NCBI GenBank assembly: GCA_020724465.1
Contig: DYGX01000001.1
Location: forward strand, 186,001 to 250,000
Direction of reading: 5' to 3'
Length of the DNA: 64,000 bases
Source: Thermoflexus sp.
GTDB lineage: Bacteria; Chloroflexota; Anaerolineae; Aggregatilineales; Aggregatilineaceae
Shown here: piece after piece, positions 45,568 through 54,169 of the stretch
How the letters are laid out: each line of letters opens with the position of its first letter
How positions within the stretch are numbered: the first letter of the stretch is position 1
Notes under the pieces: generated by a model
Database searches by the model: none
Told to the model about the DNA's origin: nothing
What the model saw: the letters and a program-made list of their open reading frames with translations, nothing else
Position numbers and translations under genes: made by a program

Positions 45568-46671
45568 TTACTGCAGCGCCTGCTCGGTTTCCTGGTCGAA
45601 CAACTGCATGTTGTACAGGTTCAGAACGACGTTGATCCGCTCGCCGACATGGACATCCGCGCGCGGGTCGAAACGGGCGAGGAAGGTCTTGCCACCTTCT
45701 TCGAGGTAGACGATCTTCTCGTTGCCCATCTCCTCCACCACGTCGACGTTCGCTTCGACCATCGCCGGCTCGACGTTCGCGGGCTGATAGTCCGGATGCG
45801 CGATGTTCTCAGGCCGGATACCGAAGATCACGCGCTTCCCCAGGTGCGGGCGGTACGTCTCGATGCGCGTGGACGGTACCGGGATTTGGAACAACCCCGT
45901 GTCCACCACCATCTTGCCGTCGACTTCCTTCAACTCCGAATTGTCGAAAAAGTTCATCGCCGGGCTGCCGATGAAACCGGCCACGAAGACGTTCGCGGGG
46001 TGGTCGTACAGATTGGTGGGGGTGTCAATCTGCATCAGCTCGCCAGCCCGCAGCACCGCAATCCGCTGGCCCATCGTCATGGCTTCGACCTGGTCGTGCG
46101 TCACGTAGATGAAAGTGGTTCCGAGACGCTGGTGCAGCTTGCTGATGAAGGCGCGTGCCTCAACCCGCAGCTTGGCGTCCAGGTTCGAGAGCGGCTCGTC
46201 CAGCAGGAAGACCGCCGGCTCGCGCACAATCGCGCGCCCCACGGCCACACGCTGGCGCTGACCGCCCGACAGCTGGCGCGGACGGCGGTCGAGCAGGTTC
46301 TCGATGCCCAGGCTCGCGGCCACCTCGCGCACGCGCTCATCAATCACCTGCTTGGGAGTCCGGCGCAGACGCAGGCCAAAGGCCATGTTGTCATAGACCG
46401 TCATGTGCGGGTACAGAGCGTAGCTCTGAAACACCATCGCGATATCGCGGTCTTTGGGCGCCACGTTGTTGACGACGCGATCCCCGATCAGGATTTCTCC
46501 TTCGGTGACTTCCTCGAGGCCAGCGAGCATCCGCAAGCTGGTGGACTTACCACACCCCGAAGGGCCGACGAAGACCAGGAACTCGCCGTCTGGGATTTCG
46601 ATGCTGAGGTTCTTGACCGCCACAACATCTCCCCAGCGCTTGGTCACGTTTCGATAGGTTACACTCGCCAC
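45568..46671 (-). CDS. UgpC/MsmK-type sugar ABC transporter ATPase
   Basis: This 367-residue ATPase has Walker A GPSGCGKSTSLRMLAGLE, Q-loop AMVFQSYALYPHMTVYDNMAFGL, signature LSGGQRQRVAVGRAI, Walker B VFLLDEPLSNLDAKLR and H-loop YVTHDQVEAMTMG. A C-terminal TOBE regulatory domain follows (FGIRPENIAHPDY). Such ATPases energise many carbohydrate importers. It stands alone with its own terminator and a TATAAT-like -10 (46729-46724), so it may be a shared ATPase. No permease genes are adjacent. Confidence 0.94.
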   Translation of the reverse strand: MASVTYRNVTKRWGDVVAVKNLSIEIPDGEFLVFVGPSGCGKSTSLRMLAGLEEVTEGEILIGDRVVNNVAPKDRDIAMVFQSYALYPHMTVYDNMAFGLRLRRTPKQVIDERVREVAASLGIENLLDRRPRQLSGGQRQRVAVGRAIVREPAVFLLDEPLSNLDAKLRVEARAFISKLHQRLGTTFIYVTHDQVEAMTMGQRIAVLRAGELMQIDTPTNLYDHPANVFVAGFIGSPAMNFFDNSELKEVDGKMVVDTGLFQIPVPSTRIETYRPHLGKRVIFGIRPENIAHPDYQPANVEPAMVEANVDVVEEMGNEKIVYLEEGGKTFLARFDPRADVHVGERINVVLNLYNMQLFDQETEQALQ

Positions 46672-46723
46672 GGGCTTCCTCCCATACGAACTGCTTTGAA
46701 AAATGCCTGCCTGGCCTAAAAAG

Positions 46724-46729
46724 ATTATA
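46724..46729 (-). promoter_or_regulatory. -10 element of the UgpC-like ATPase gene
   Basis: TATAAT reads on the minus strand 52 bases before the ATG at 46671, in an AT-rich island unlike its surroundings. The -35 is not convincing. Confidence 0.4.
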
Positions 46730-46834
46730 TTAGCCTATAGCGCCCCCTATTATGGCATCGTCCTCGCGCAAAAACAAATAGCTTCCGTCACCCCCTGGAG
46801 CGCCGTGTTACCGGTCGCCAGAGGCATACCCCGC

Positions 46835-48373
46835 CTAGTGCCGGAAATGACGCACCCCGGTGAAGACCATCGCCATGCCGTGCGCGTCTGCCGCGTCGAT
46901 AACTTCCTGGTCGCGGATAGAGCCGCCCGGCTGGACCACGCAGGTGACTCCCGCCGCTGCCGCCGCTTCGATCGCATCCGGAAATGGGAAGAAGGCGTCG
47001 GATGCCAGCGCAGCTCCGCGCGCGCGCTCGCCAGCCTTCTCAACGGCCAGGCGCACCGCATCGACCCGGCTGGGCAGGCCGCCGCCAATCCCGACCGTGG
47101 CGGTAGCAGTCGCCAGCACGATCGCGTTGCTCTTGACCGGCTGCACCGCCCGCCACGCGAAGCGCAGCGCCTGCAGCTCGTCAGATGTCGGGCGGCGCCG
47201 GGTGACGACCTTCCAGCTCGTTCCTTCGGGGTCGTCCCGGTCGGGACGCTGAAGCAAATACCCCCCGCAGACGCTGCGCAACTCAACGCGATCCGCGCAC
47301 CGTTCCGGGATGCGCAGTAGCCGGCAGTTCTTGCGACCTTCGCCGAGCATTTGCTGCGCCGCCGGGGTGAAGTCCGGCGCGGCGATCGCCTCGACAAACA
47401 GCGAACCCAGCGCGTCTACAAACGGTTCGTTCACCGTGCGGTTGGTGGCGATCACGCCGCCAAAGGCCGATACCGGGTCCGAAGCCAGCGCCAGCGGCAC
47501 CGCTTCGGCAGCGGTCAATGCCGTCGCGATCCCGGTCGGATTCAGATGCTTGACAATCACCACCGCCGGTTTTTCGAACATCCCCACCGCGCGCCAGGCT
47601 GCGTCCAGATCGAGCAAATTGTTGTACGACAGTTCCTTGCCGCCCAGCACGTGCCCGCCGAGCGGCGTCGCGTCCGCGCGAACGGCATACAGACCGGCGT
47701 GCTGATGCGGGTTTTCGCCGTAGCGCAGTTCGAGAATTCGCGTCAACCCCAGCGACACGATGGCCGGTAGAGCTTGGGTAGGTTCTTCCTGCGGGGCCAG
47801 CTCCCGCGCCAGATAAGCGTGAATGGCAGTATCATAGTCCCGCGTTAGCGCAAAGGCCTTCACCGCCAGCCGCCGCCTCAGTGCGTCGTCCAGACGGCCC
47901 GCCACACGCAGGCTGGTGAGCACCGTGCCGTAATCTGCCGGGTCGCAGACCACGGCCACGCGCGCAAAGTTCTTCGCCGCCGCGCGCACCATCGCCACCC
48001 CGCCCACGTCAATCTGCTCAATCGCTTCTTCCAGACTGATCCCTTCCTGCGAGATCGTCTCCTGGAACGGATACAGATTGCAGACCACCATGTCGATCGG
48101 CGCGAAACCAAAGCGCTTGAGGGTTTCCAGGTCTTCAGCCGTGTCGCGCGCCAGGATCGCGGCGTGGATCGCGGGATGGAGCGTCTTGACGCGCCCGGCC
48201 AGCATCTCCGGCGCCTGTGTCACCGCTTCGACCGGCGTCGGACTCAACCCCAAAACTTCCAGTGCCCGTGCTGTACCCCCGCTGGCCACCAGGTCCCAGC
48301 CCAGCTCGGCCAGGCCGTGCGCCAGGACGTCCAAACCCGTCTTGTCATACACACTGATCAATGCACGTGGCAT
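46835..48373 (-). CDS. purH: Bifunctional AICAR transformylase/IMP cyclohydrolase
   Basis: This 512-residue protein catalyses the last two steps of IMP synthesis. The N-terminal MGS-like IMP cyclohydrolase domain (ALISVYDKTGLDVLAHGLAELG, ASGGTARALE, GRVKTLHPAIHAAIL, VVCNLYPFQETI, EQIDVGGVAMVRAAAKN) is followed by the AICARFT domain (LRYGENPHQHAGLY, ELSYNNLLDLDAAW, VVIVKHLNPTG, SDAFFPFPDAI, VVQPGGSIRDQEVIDAADAHGMAMVFTGVRHFRH). Length matches the family. It follows purB on the same strand with a 152-base gap, which holds AGGGGAAGG just before its ATG and no other recognisable element. Confidence 0.97.
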   Translation of the reverse strand: MPRALISVYDKTGLDVLAHGLAELGWDLVASGGTARALEVLGLSPTPVEAVTQAPEMLAGRVKTLHPAIHAAILARDTAEDLETLKRFGFAPIDMVVCNLYPFQETISQEGISLEEAIEQIDVGGVAMVRAAAKNFARVAVVCDPADYGTVLTSLRVAGRLDDALRRRLAVKAFALTRDYDTAIHAYLARELAPQEEPTQALPAIVSLGLTRILELRYGENPHQHAGLYAVRADATPLGGHVLGGKELSYNNLLDLDAAWRAVGMFEKPAVVIVKHLNPTGIATALTAAEAVPLALASDPVSAFGGVIATNRTVNEPFVDALGSLFVEAIAAPDFTPAAQQMLGEGRKNCRLLRIPERCADRVELRSVCGGYLLQRPDRDDPEGTSWKVVTRRRPTSDELQALRFAWRAVQPVKSNAIVLATATATVGIGGGLPSRVDAVRLAVEKAGERARGAALASDAFFPFPDAIEAAAAAGVTCVVQPGGSIRDQEVIDAADAHGMAMVFTGVRHFRH

Positions 48374-48525
48374 GCCTTCCCCTCAGCTTTCAGCGAATTC
48401 CGACGCCGGGCGCCCAGGCGAGCCCCCGGCCTCTCTCGCCCTTTACTGTACAACCAAATTCCTCCCCAGAAAAAGCCCTGACTTAGGCAACGTGTACAGA
48501 TTACACCCCTGCGATCTGCCGCCAT

Positions 48526-49944
48526 TTAAGAAGATTCGTCAAGCGCCTGACGAATCCGGGCTGCCAGGCCGCGGGCCAGATCGGGCGCATCGCCCACGTA
48601 GGATCTGGCATCCAGAAGCTGCCGCACGACATCCGGCGCCAGGTAGGCTGTGATCACCTCATCCGCCGCCAGGCGTTCGGGCAGGGAGTCCGGTTCGCCT
48701 GCTTCGATCGCCTGCCAGGCAGCCAGCGAGTGCCGGCGCAACCGCTCGTGCATGGCCTGGCGGTCGGCTCCCGCCCGCCCCAGCGCCATCAGCACGCGCT
48801 CAATAGCCGCAAACGTGCCAAATCGAGCCAGCGTGCGCACTACCGCCGCCTTATCCACGCGCAGATCGCGGATCACGCGGCGTGCTGTGAGCAGCATCTC
48901 GTCCACGGCCAGAAACGCGCCCGGCAGCACCAGGCGGCGGTTGGCCGAGTCGTCGAGCGTGCGCTCCAGAGCAGACAGCGCGGCGTTATCCCACGCCACA
49001 CGCGGCAACCCCGCCACCCAGCGCGCCAGACTATCGATCTTTTCCGCCTGAACCGGATTGCGCTTGAACGGCATCGCCGACGATCCAACCTGCGCTGCTC
49101 CGAACGGTTCGCCCCATTCCCCGGCCAGCGGCGACTGGAGCAACCGCAGGTCGAGCATCAACTTATGCAGGCTGGCCGCCACCCCCGCCAGCGCGCACAG
49201 CACGCGCCAGTCTTGCTTGCGGGGCGAGGTTTGCGTCGCCACGGCAAACGCCGACAGGCCGAGCGCGTCCATCACGCGCGCCTCAAGCTCGCTGGCGGGC
49301 ATCCCCGTGCCATCCAGCAGCTCCGCGTACGACGCGCGTGTCCCGACCGCCCCCTTCAATCCCTTGCCGCGCACAGACGCGCGCACGCGCCGCACTGTCT
49401 GCCAGTCTTCCAGCAGATCCTGCCCGTACTGCGCCAGCCGATACCCGATCGTCGTCGGCTCGGCGGGCTGTAGATGGGTGAAGCCCATACACGGCGTGTC
49501 CGCCCAGCGTTCGATCCCATCGGCCAGCACGAGTAGCAGATCGCGCAGCCCGTCCTCGATCAGGTCCAGCGCCTGACGAAGCCGCAGCGCGTCGGCGTTG
49601 TCCTGGACGTCTGCACTGGTCGCCCCCAGGTGTAAGACCCCGCCGCCGGACGGACACTGCTCCGCAAAGGTTCGCAGCTCCGCCATCAAGTCGTGGTGGA
49701 TCTCGGCCTCAATTACCGCAGCGCGCGCCAGATCGATCGCGTCCGCGTGCGCGCGCAAATCGGCTACCTGCTCCGCCCTCACCAACCCCGCTGCCGCCTG
49801 CGCTTCGGCCAGCGCCACCCAGACCTGCCGCCACAGACGCCGCTGGTGTGCCACGCTCCACACACGCCGCATCGCCTCGCTGCCATAACGCCAGGTAAAA
49901 GACGAAAGATACGTCTCGTGGGAGAAACCGGTTTCAGATGCCAT
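48526..49944 (-). CDS. purB: Adenylosuccinate lyase
   Basis: This 472-residue fumarase/aspartase-superfamily enzyme acts at two steps of purine synthesis, releasing fumarate from SAICAR and adenylosuccinate. The signature loop GSSAMPFKRNPVQAEKI with catalytic Ser is intact. Other conserved blocks are EAEIHHDLMAEL (His), LHLGATSADVQDNADALRL and GFTHLQPAEPTTIGYRLAQYGQDL. Length fits the PurB family. It is placed directly upstream of purH. A conserved SAICAR/AMP pathway order is not otherwise visible here. Confidence 0.94.
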   Translation of the reverse strand: MASETGFSHETYLSSFTWRYGSEAMRRVWSVAHQRRLWRQVWVALAEAQAAAGLVRAEQVADLRAHADAIDLARAAVIEAEIHHDLMAELRTFAEQCPSGGGVLHLGATSADVQDNADALRLRQALDLIEDGLRDLLLVLADGIERWADTPCMGFTHLQPAEPTTIGYRLAQYGQDLLEDWQTVRRVRASVRGKGLKGAVGTRASYAELLDGTGMPASELEARVMDALGLSAFAVATQTSPRKQDWRVLCALAGVAASLHKLMLDLRLLQSPLAGEWGEPFGAAQVGSSAMPFKRNPVQAEKIDSLARWVAGLPRVAWDNAALSALERTLDDSANRRLVLPGAFLAVDEMLLTARRVIRDLRVDKAAVVRTLARFGTFAAIERVLMALGRAGADRQAMHERLRRHSLAAWQAIEAGEPDSLPERLAADEVITAYLAPDVVRQLLDARSYVGDAPDLARGLAARIRQALDESS

Positions 49945-50028
49945 CAGTGGTCGCCTCGCTGCCTGACCGAGTTCACATACAACCGGACCAGCGTACTCCC
50001 CCAGATGCTTGGCCGGGAAAGTGAAAAC

Positions 50029-50045
50029 CTGTACTATAATTACAG
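50029..50045 (+). promoter_or_regulatory. Promoter with overlapping inverted repeat
   Basis: A TATAAT -10 (50035-50040) with an upstream TG lies inside the inverted repeat CTGTA (50029-50033) / TACAG (50041-50045). A repressor or activator could act here (inference). It is upstream of the small-protein gene at 50158 and divergent to purB. Confidence 0.4.
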
Positions 50046-50157
50046 TAAAGGGATGTATTGTAACAGAATCGATTCCTTCACTTTGTCAAATGGAAGATTA
50101 ACACGGTGGTGCTAGCGAATCCGAGGTGGAATGAGTCTGGTAGTAAAGGAGACCGGG

Positions 50158-50361
50158 ATGCAGGAAGGAACTCTCAGACAAGGACGTGTCCTTCGCGTGG
50201 GACGCGGCTGGGCGGACGTTGCCTTCGGGCACACCGTACGCCGGGTCATTCTCAGCCCCAACCTTCTGGTCCGCGTGGGCAACTCGATCAGCGTCGATGG
50301 GAATGGCCGGGTCATTGTGCAGCCCCAGGAATACGCACCGGCAGCGAGCCGGGGGCGGTAA
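50158..50361 (+). CDS. Small conserved OB/S1-like protein, 67 aa
   Basis: The ATG at 50158 has an excellent Shine-Dalgarno (AAAGGAGA, 50147-50154) close upstream, which decides the start over 50131. The 67-residue product is basic and beta-rich (RQGRVLRVGRGWADVAFGHTVRRVILSPNLLVRVGNSISVDGNGRVIVQPQEY). Its alternation of Gly turns and Val/Ile strands recalls OB/S1-like nucleic-acid-binding folds such as the RsgA N-terminus, which is inference. It has no signal peptide. It stands alone between purB and a convergent gene. Confidence 0.75.
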   Translation: MQEGTLRQGRVLRVGRGWADVAFGHTVRRVILSPNLLVRVGNSISVDGNGRVIVQPQEYAPAASRGR

Positions 50362-50429
50362 ACACTTCATTCGACAATCGCTTCCTGAGAAAACGAGAGT
50401 TTCCTTATCTCGCGCAGAAATTGGGACAC

Positions 50430-50454
50430 GCGGCCGGAACAGCCTTCCGGCCGC
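50430..50454. terminator. Perfect 10-bp hairpin between convergent genes
   Basis: GCGGCCGGAA (50430-50439) pairs with TTCCGGCCGC (50445-50454), with a 5-base loop. It lies immediately before the stop codon of the minus-strand gene. T-runs are weak on both sides, so it may be a bidirectional terminator or 3' stabiliser. Confidence 0.5.
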
Positions 50455-50456
50455 CT

Positions 50457-52370
50457 TCATTCCGGTTCCGGCGGCAGGCGTAGCACCTTGTACGTGTCCA
50501 CGCGGATCACCACGTCCGACCCGAAAATCTTCGTTGGCTCGTCCTGGCCCGGCGCAACCACCCACCCGTTGATGAATCCGGGCGTGCTCAGCGTCACGCG
50601 CTGCGGTTCCTCGCCCGCGTTGACCAGATGCCATTGCTGCCCACCCGACGCCTCGCGCCAGATCGCAAACAGCACCGGCTGCCCGGCCTGAACGCGGGGA
50701 ATATCGTCGGCCGCAAGTGCCCCCGCCAGCTCATCCACCAGATCGTCGGACAAAGGCACGCGGTCAGAGTCGCGCCGCGCCGGACCGGGCAGACGCAGCC
50801 GGCCGGCCACAGCGCGCTTCAAGCGGCCGCCAGTGTGCCAGCGCGCACCCACCAGCGCCGCCCGATGGGTCACCCGGCGCAGCCCCGGCCAGTGACGCCA
50901 ACCCGGCCTGTCCGGCTCGAACGCGGTCCACAGGGGGCGCCCGCCACTGCCCGTCCGCGCCTGCTGCAGGGCGATCACCCGCCCGTTGCGGGCCGCAAAC
51001 GCCACCAGTCGCTCTTCCAGTCCGGGCACGGGGCCAGGCGGCACGATCAGCGTCTGGACACCGTCCCAGTCGCCCTCGCTCACGACGCGCAGCGGATAGC
51101 CCAGCCGGATCACCGCCTCGCACGCGGCCTCGACCAGCCCCTCGACCGGACGGCTCTTCCACCAGGTCATCACCGGCGGCGCATAGACCGCCAGCGGACT
51201 GGCGTTCGCCCGGCTGCCGATCCAGCCGCGCTGTGCTTCGATCCAGGCGTGAAAATGGGCGAGGGCTTCTCGCTGCTCGTGGAATACCCTGTCAAGGATC
51301 AGCGTCAGGCTGCGGTCCGCCCCGGGCAATATTCCGCCCACAAGTGCCGGGCTGCCGAGCGCCGCGGACGCACTGCTCGCTGCCTGAAGCCCGCGCGAAT
51401 TGCCAGCCCTCTTCTGCTCCGCGCTGCCGGACGGGAACGCCTCGCCCAGTGTGCTGATCGCCTGCGCCCGGCCCGCCAGCCGCGCCTGTGCGATACCGAC
51501 CGCAGCCGCCGCGACTGCTGGGTCTCCCACCGCCTCAAACGATCCCGGCACCAGGTAGAGGTCCACATGCGCGCTCAGCGCATCCGGATCGTGGCCATAG
51601 CGCAGAGCAGCGAGCTGTCCCTGCTCCGGCGGACCGTCGGCGGCGACCACAGCGTCAGGGCGCTGCGCCCGCGCCGCGGCAGCCCAGGCCGCGATCCGCC
51701 GCGTGGTCAGGTCGGCGCGCCACTCCAAATAGACCTGAACAGCACGCGACGACAGCGTGATCAGCCGCGGAATCCGCGCCCCGCCGGCAGCTTCGGCATA
51801 GGCGGCCCGACAGCGCGGGCAGTAGCATCCCGCTGCGCCGAGCAGCCCGCCGCCAACGCGGGCTGGCACGCCGCCGGCCCAGGGCGCCATCAACCACACG
51901 CCGTCTGCGCCGGCGTCCAACGCGCCCCGCAGGTGGCCCTCGACCTCGGCCAGCCACTCTGCCGCGTTCCAGCATGCGTACACCCGTCCGGGCCGAATCG
52001 GGATCGGCTTGCCGGTGGGATCGAGCGCCGCCCACGACCGGCGCGCATACCCGGCGTGCGGCACATAGCTCGAGGCATTGACCCCGGCCATGACGCGCAA
52101 GCCTGCCTGATGATACAGCCGCGCCACGCGCGAAAAGCCGAGGCGGTCCACCTCGTCCAGTTCCGGCGGCAGGCCCCAACTGTACACCAGAAAGACCCAG
52201 TTCGCGCCCATCGCGGCAGCGCGTGACACGCCTTCGGCTGAGTGCGCCATATCCAGCACCGGCGCGTCGATGAGGGCACGCGGAAACGCCCGCCGCAGAC
52301 TGAGCCGTGCGCTTCGCCCTCCCGGGAGCATCACCCCCCGAAACGTCCCTACGCTGAATTCGCTCGGCAT
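50457..52370 (-). CDS. Putative TIM-barrel glycoside-hydrolase-like protein
   Basis: This is a 637-residue protein without an evident signal peptide. An N-terminal (beta/alpha)8-like region (FRGVMLP..., WVFLVYSWGLPPELDEVDRLGFSRVARLYHQAGLRVMAGVNASSYVPH, DGVWLMAPWAGG, CYCPRCRAAYAEAAG) is typical of sugar-hydrolase-like barrels. A CxC..C cluster (CYCPRC) within the barrel is also found in some unclassified hydrolases of this kind. A middle Rossmann-like part and a C-terminal beta-sandwich follow (LFAIWREASGGQQWHLVNAGEE, VVIRVDTYKVLRLPPE). I choose the ATG at 52370 because AAAGGTGG lies just upstream; the frame extends to 52415. The substrate is unknown. Confidence 0.7.
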   Translation of the reverse strand: MPSEFSVGTFRGVMLPGGRSARLSLRRAFPRALIDAPVLDMAHSAEGVSRAAAMGANWVFLVYSWGLPPELDEVDRLGFSRVARLYHQAGLRVMAGVNASSYVPHAGYARRSWAALDPTGKPIPIRPGRVYACWNAAEWLAEVEGHLRGALDAGADGVWLMAPWAGGVPARVGGGLLGAAGCYCPRCRAAYAEAAGGARIPRLITLSSRAVQVYLEWRADLTTRRIAAWAAAARAQRPDAVVAADGPPEQGQLAALRYGHDPDALSAHVDLYLVPGSFEAVGDPAVAAAAVGIAQARLAGRAQAISTLGEAFPSGSAEQKRAGNSRGLQAASSASAALGSPALVGGILPGADRSLTLILDRVFHEQREALAHFHAWIEAQRGWIGSRANASPLAVYAPPVMTWWKSRPVEGLVEAACEAVIRLGYPLRVVSEGDWDGVQTLIVPPGPVPGLEERLVAFAARNGRVIALQQARTGSGGRPLWTAFEPDRPGWRHWPGLRRVTHRAALVGARWHTGGRLKRAVAGRLRLPGPARRDSDRVPLSDDLVDELAGALAADDIPRVQAGQPVLFAIWREASGGQQWHLVNAGEEPQRVTLSTPGFINGWVVAPGQDEPTKIFGSDVVIRVDTYKVLRLPPEPE

Positions 52371-52560
52371 CGCCCACCTTTGCTGTGATTGCCCGCGGCC
52401 ATGACCTACACGCATTATAGTGGAAGACGATACTTTCGGCTGCCCGGCGCCTGACCGGGCAACCGGGACTGGCCGGCGCTCTGTGCCCGCGCTACAATCA
52501 CTCGCAGAACAGGACGGCGGCCCCTGGGCTGACGATCATTTCGGATCAATGAGGGTTGAT

Positions 52561-52884
52561 ATGGCGAGCAATCACGCTGAACGAGTTCAATTGATGCGCC
52601 AGCTCCGCGACGCGAAGGTCCGGCACCATCTGGAGCAGTACGCGCCGGTCTGGATGGTGGACGAGACGCCCATCGTCGAGGACGACATCCTGCGGTTCGA
52701 CGTCGTCTTCTATCACCCGCGCTACGGGTGGGTTAATCGCCGATATCGCTATGATGCCTTCAACGATGTGCTGTACTACCACGGGCAGCGCCTGGTGCCC
52801 GAAGACGAAGCGTTGGAGCTGCAGGATCAGGAGCCGTACATCCCTGCCGAAACGATCAACACGGTGAACGCTTACGGAGGCTGA
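52561..52884 (+). CDS. Small conserved hypothetical protein, 107 aa
   Basis: The ATG at 52561 has GAGGG at 52551-52555 five bases upstream. The 107-residue product (MASNHAERVQLMRQLRDAKVRHHLEQY, then VWMVDETPIVEDDILRFDVVFYHPRYGWVNRRYRYDAFNDVLYYHGQRLVPEDEALELQDQEPYIPA) is rich in charged and aromatic residues, with no signal peptide. I do not recognise the family. It is flanked by a TACAAT -10 (52493-52498) and by the hairpin at 52931. Confidence 0.75.
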   Translation: MASNHAERVQLMRQLRDAKVRHHLEQYAPVWMVDETPIVEDDILRFDVVFYHPRYGWVNRRYRYDAFNDVLYYHGQRLVPEDEALELQDQEPYIPAETINTVNAYGG

Positions 52885-52930
52885 CGGCGTGCCGTTGCGT
52901 TCGCACAGCGTCGCACCGCGCGGCCAGAAT

Positions 52931-52960
52931 CCAGGGGAACGGTAGTGGCCGTTCCCCTGG
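52931..52960. terminator. Perfect 12-bp hairpin between convergent genes
   Basis: CCAGGGGAACGG (52931-52942) pairs with CCGTTCCCCTGG (52949-52960) around a 6-base loop. It sits in the 88-base gap between two converging stops and lacks a clear T-tract, so it may serve both strands. Confidence 0.55.
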
Positions 52961-52972
52961 TGTGCGCTCGGA

Positions 52973-54040
52973 TCAAACCCGCGTCGTGTTCCCCTGCGCC
53001 CGGTCCAGGGTCGGAGCGTCGGAACCCGGCAGAATCGACACCTGATACACCGTGGTATTTTTGGCGCCAAGATCGTACTTGTACGACTCGTCCCCGCGCA
53101 AGAAGTCCAGCTCCTCGCGGCCTTCGCGAATCGCGTGCTCGATCACCCTCGCCATCAGGATGATGCCAGGGCTCAGGTGGCCGTGGGCCTTGGAGTCGTG
53201 CCCGGAATTGTAGACCAGCACCCGGTTAGCGTAATCAAAGTTCAGATACGTTGCCACAGGCTCGCCCCGCACCGTCAGAAAGGTAAGCAGCAGCCAGCCA
53301 GCCGCCGCAATGCGCGGAACCACGCTGCGAAAGAATGTCACGTTCGCCGGGTCGCGCAGAAAGAGCGCCTTTTCGGCGCTGCTCGCGGCCATCAACTCTA
53401 AGAATTTCTCCAGTTCCGCGTTCAGATCGCGCTGCGAACAGACAATGTACCAGTCCACGTCTTCGCTCGCCGCCCGCCGAAGCTTGCGACGCAGCTCGTG
53501 CCGGTCTTTCTTGTCCAGGCTGGCAACGAACGCCTCGAACGAATCCGGCAGCGCGATGACCGGACAGACTTCTTGAAAGGTGATCTCGACCTCGAAGCCG
53601 TGGCGCCGGAACACGTCCGGCAGAAGCTGCACGGTCGCCGATGCTTCGGGCACGTTGCACAGCCGGATATCATCGAAATCGTCGTGGTGACCGGCAATGA
53701 ACGCCGCCATGGCCTCGAACACGTCCGCCTCGTGGCCGCGCCGCGCGACGACTTCCAGGTAATCCGTCACGTCCACGCAGCCGATGGCCCGCACTACCCG
53801 GCGCCCCGCGCCTTCCACGCGGACAAACCACGGCGCCAGGCCAACCAGCTCGCCGCCGGCGTCGCGCACCGCCAGCGACCAGATCTCACCCGGATGATAT
53901 GCTTCCCACCATGTCGACTGCCATTCGTACGTCAGGAAAATCTGATCGGCGCTACTGTCTTGTACTAATGCATTCCATTCGGGCTGAAGATCGCTGAACA
54001 GCGCCGTACTTGTGTATAGAGTTACATCCACCTCGCACAC
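52973..54040 (-). CDS. FemAB/CelD-like GNAT acyltransferase
   Basis: This 355-residue protein has the double-GNAT-like architecture of the BcsL/CelD family (Acetyltransf_6). The N-terminal half has FLTYEWQSTWWEAYHPGEIWSLAVRDAGGELVGLAPWFV. The C-terminal half has FLELMAASSAEKALFLRDPANVTFFRSVVPRIAAAGWLLLTFLTVRGEPVATYLNFDYANRVLVYNSGHD and the core motif (SPGIILMARVIEHAIREGREELDFLRGDESYKYDLGA). Such enzymes acylate amino sugars or peptides for envelope glycans. The substrate is unknown. No membrane helix is seen. Confidence 0.85.
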   Translation of the reverse strand: MCEVDVTLYTSTALFSDLQPEWNALVQDSSADQIFLTYEWQSTWWEAYHPGEIWSLAVRDAGGELVGLAPWFVRVEGAGRRVVRAIGCVDVTDYLEVVARRGHEADVFEAMAAFIAGHHDDFDDIRLCNVPEASATVQLLPDVFRRHGFEVEITFQEVCPVIALPDSFEAFVASLDKKDRHELRRKLRRAASEDVDWYIVCSQRDLNAELEKFLELMAASSAEKALFLRDPANVTFFRSVVPRIAAAGWLLLTFLTVRGEPVATYLNFDYANRVLVYNSGHDSKAHGHLSPGIILMARVIEHAIREGREELDFLRGDESYKYDLGAKNTTVYQVSILPGSDAPTLDRAQGNTTRV

Positions 54041-54083
54041 CTCTCACCGAACATCCGGGGCAAGCCCCCTGCCCACAGCACAT

Positions 54084-54089
54084 TATACT
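54084..54089 (+). promoter_or_regulatory. -10 element of the lipoprotein gene
   Basis: TATACT (54084-54089) lies about 80 bases before the ATG at 54170. The -35 is not clear. Confidence 0.3.
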
Positions 54090-54169
54090 GGACGAGACTT
54101 GTATCCCCCAATCCATGCGCATAAGATTGGCGCTAGAAATCGCGCCCGATGCCGCCGCAGGAGACAGGA

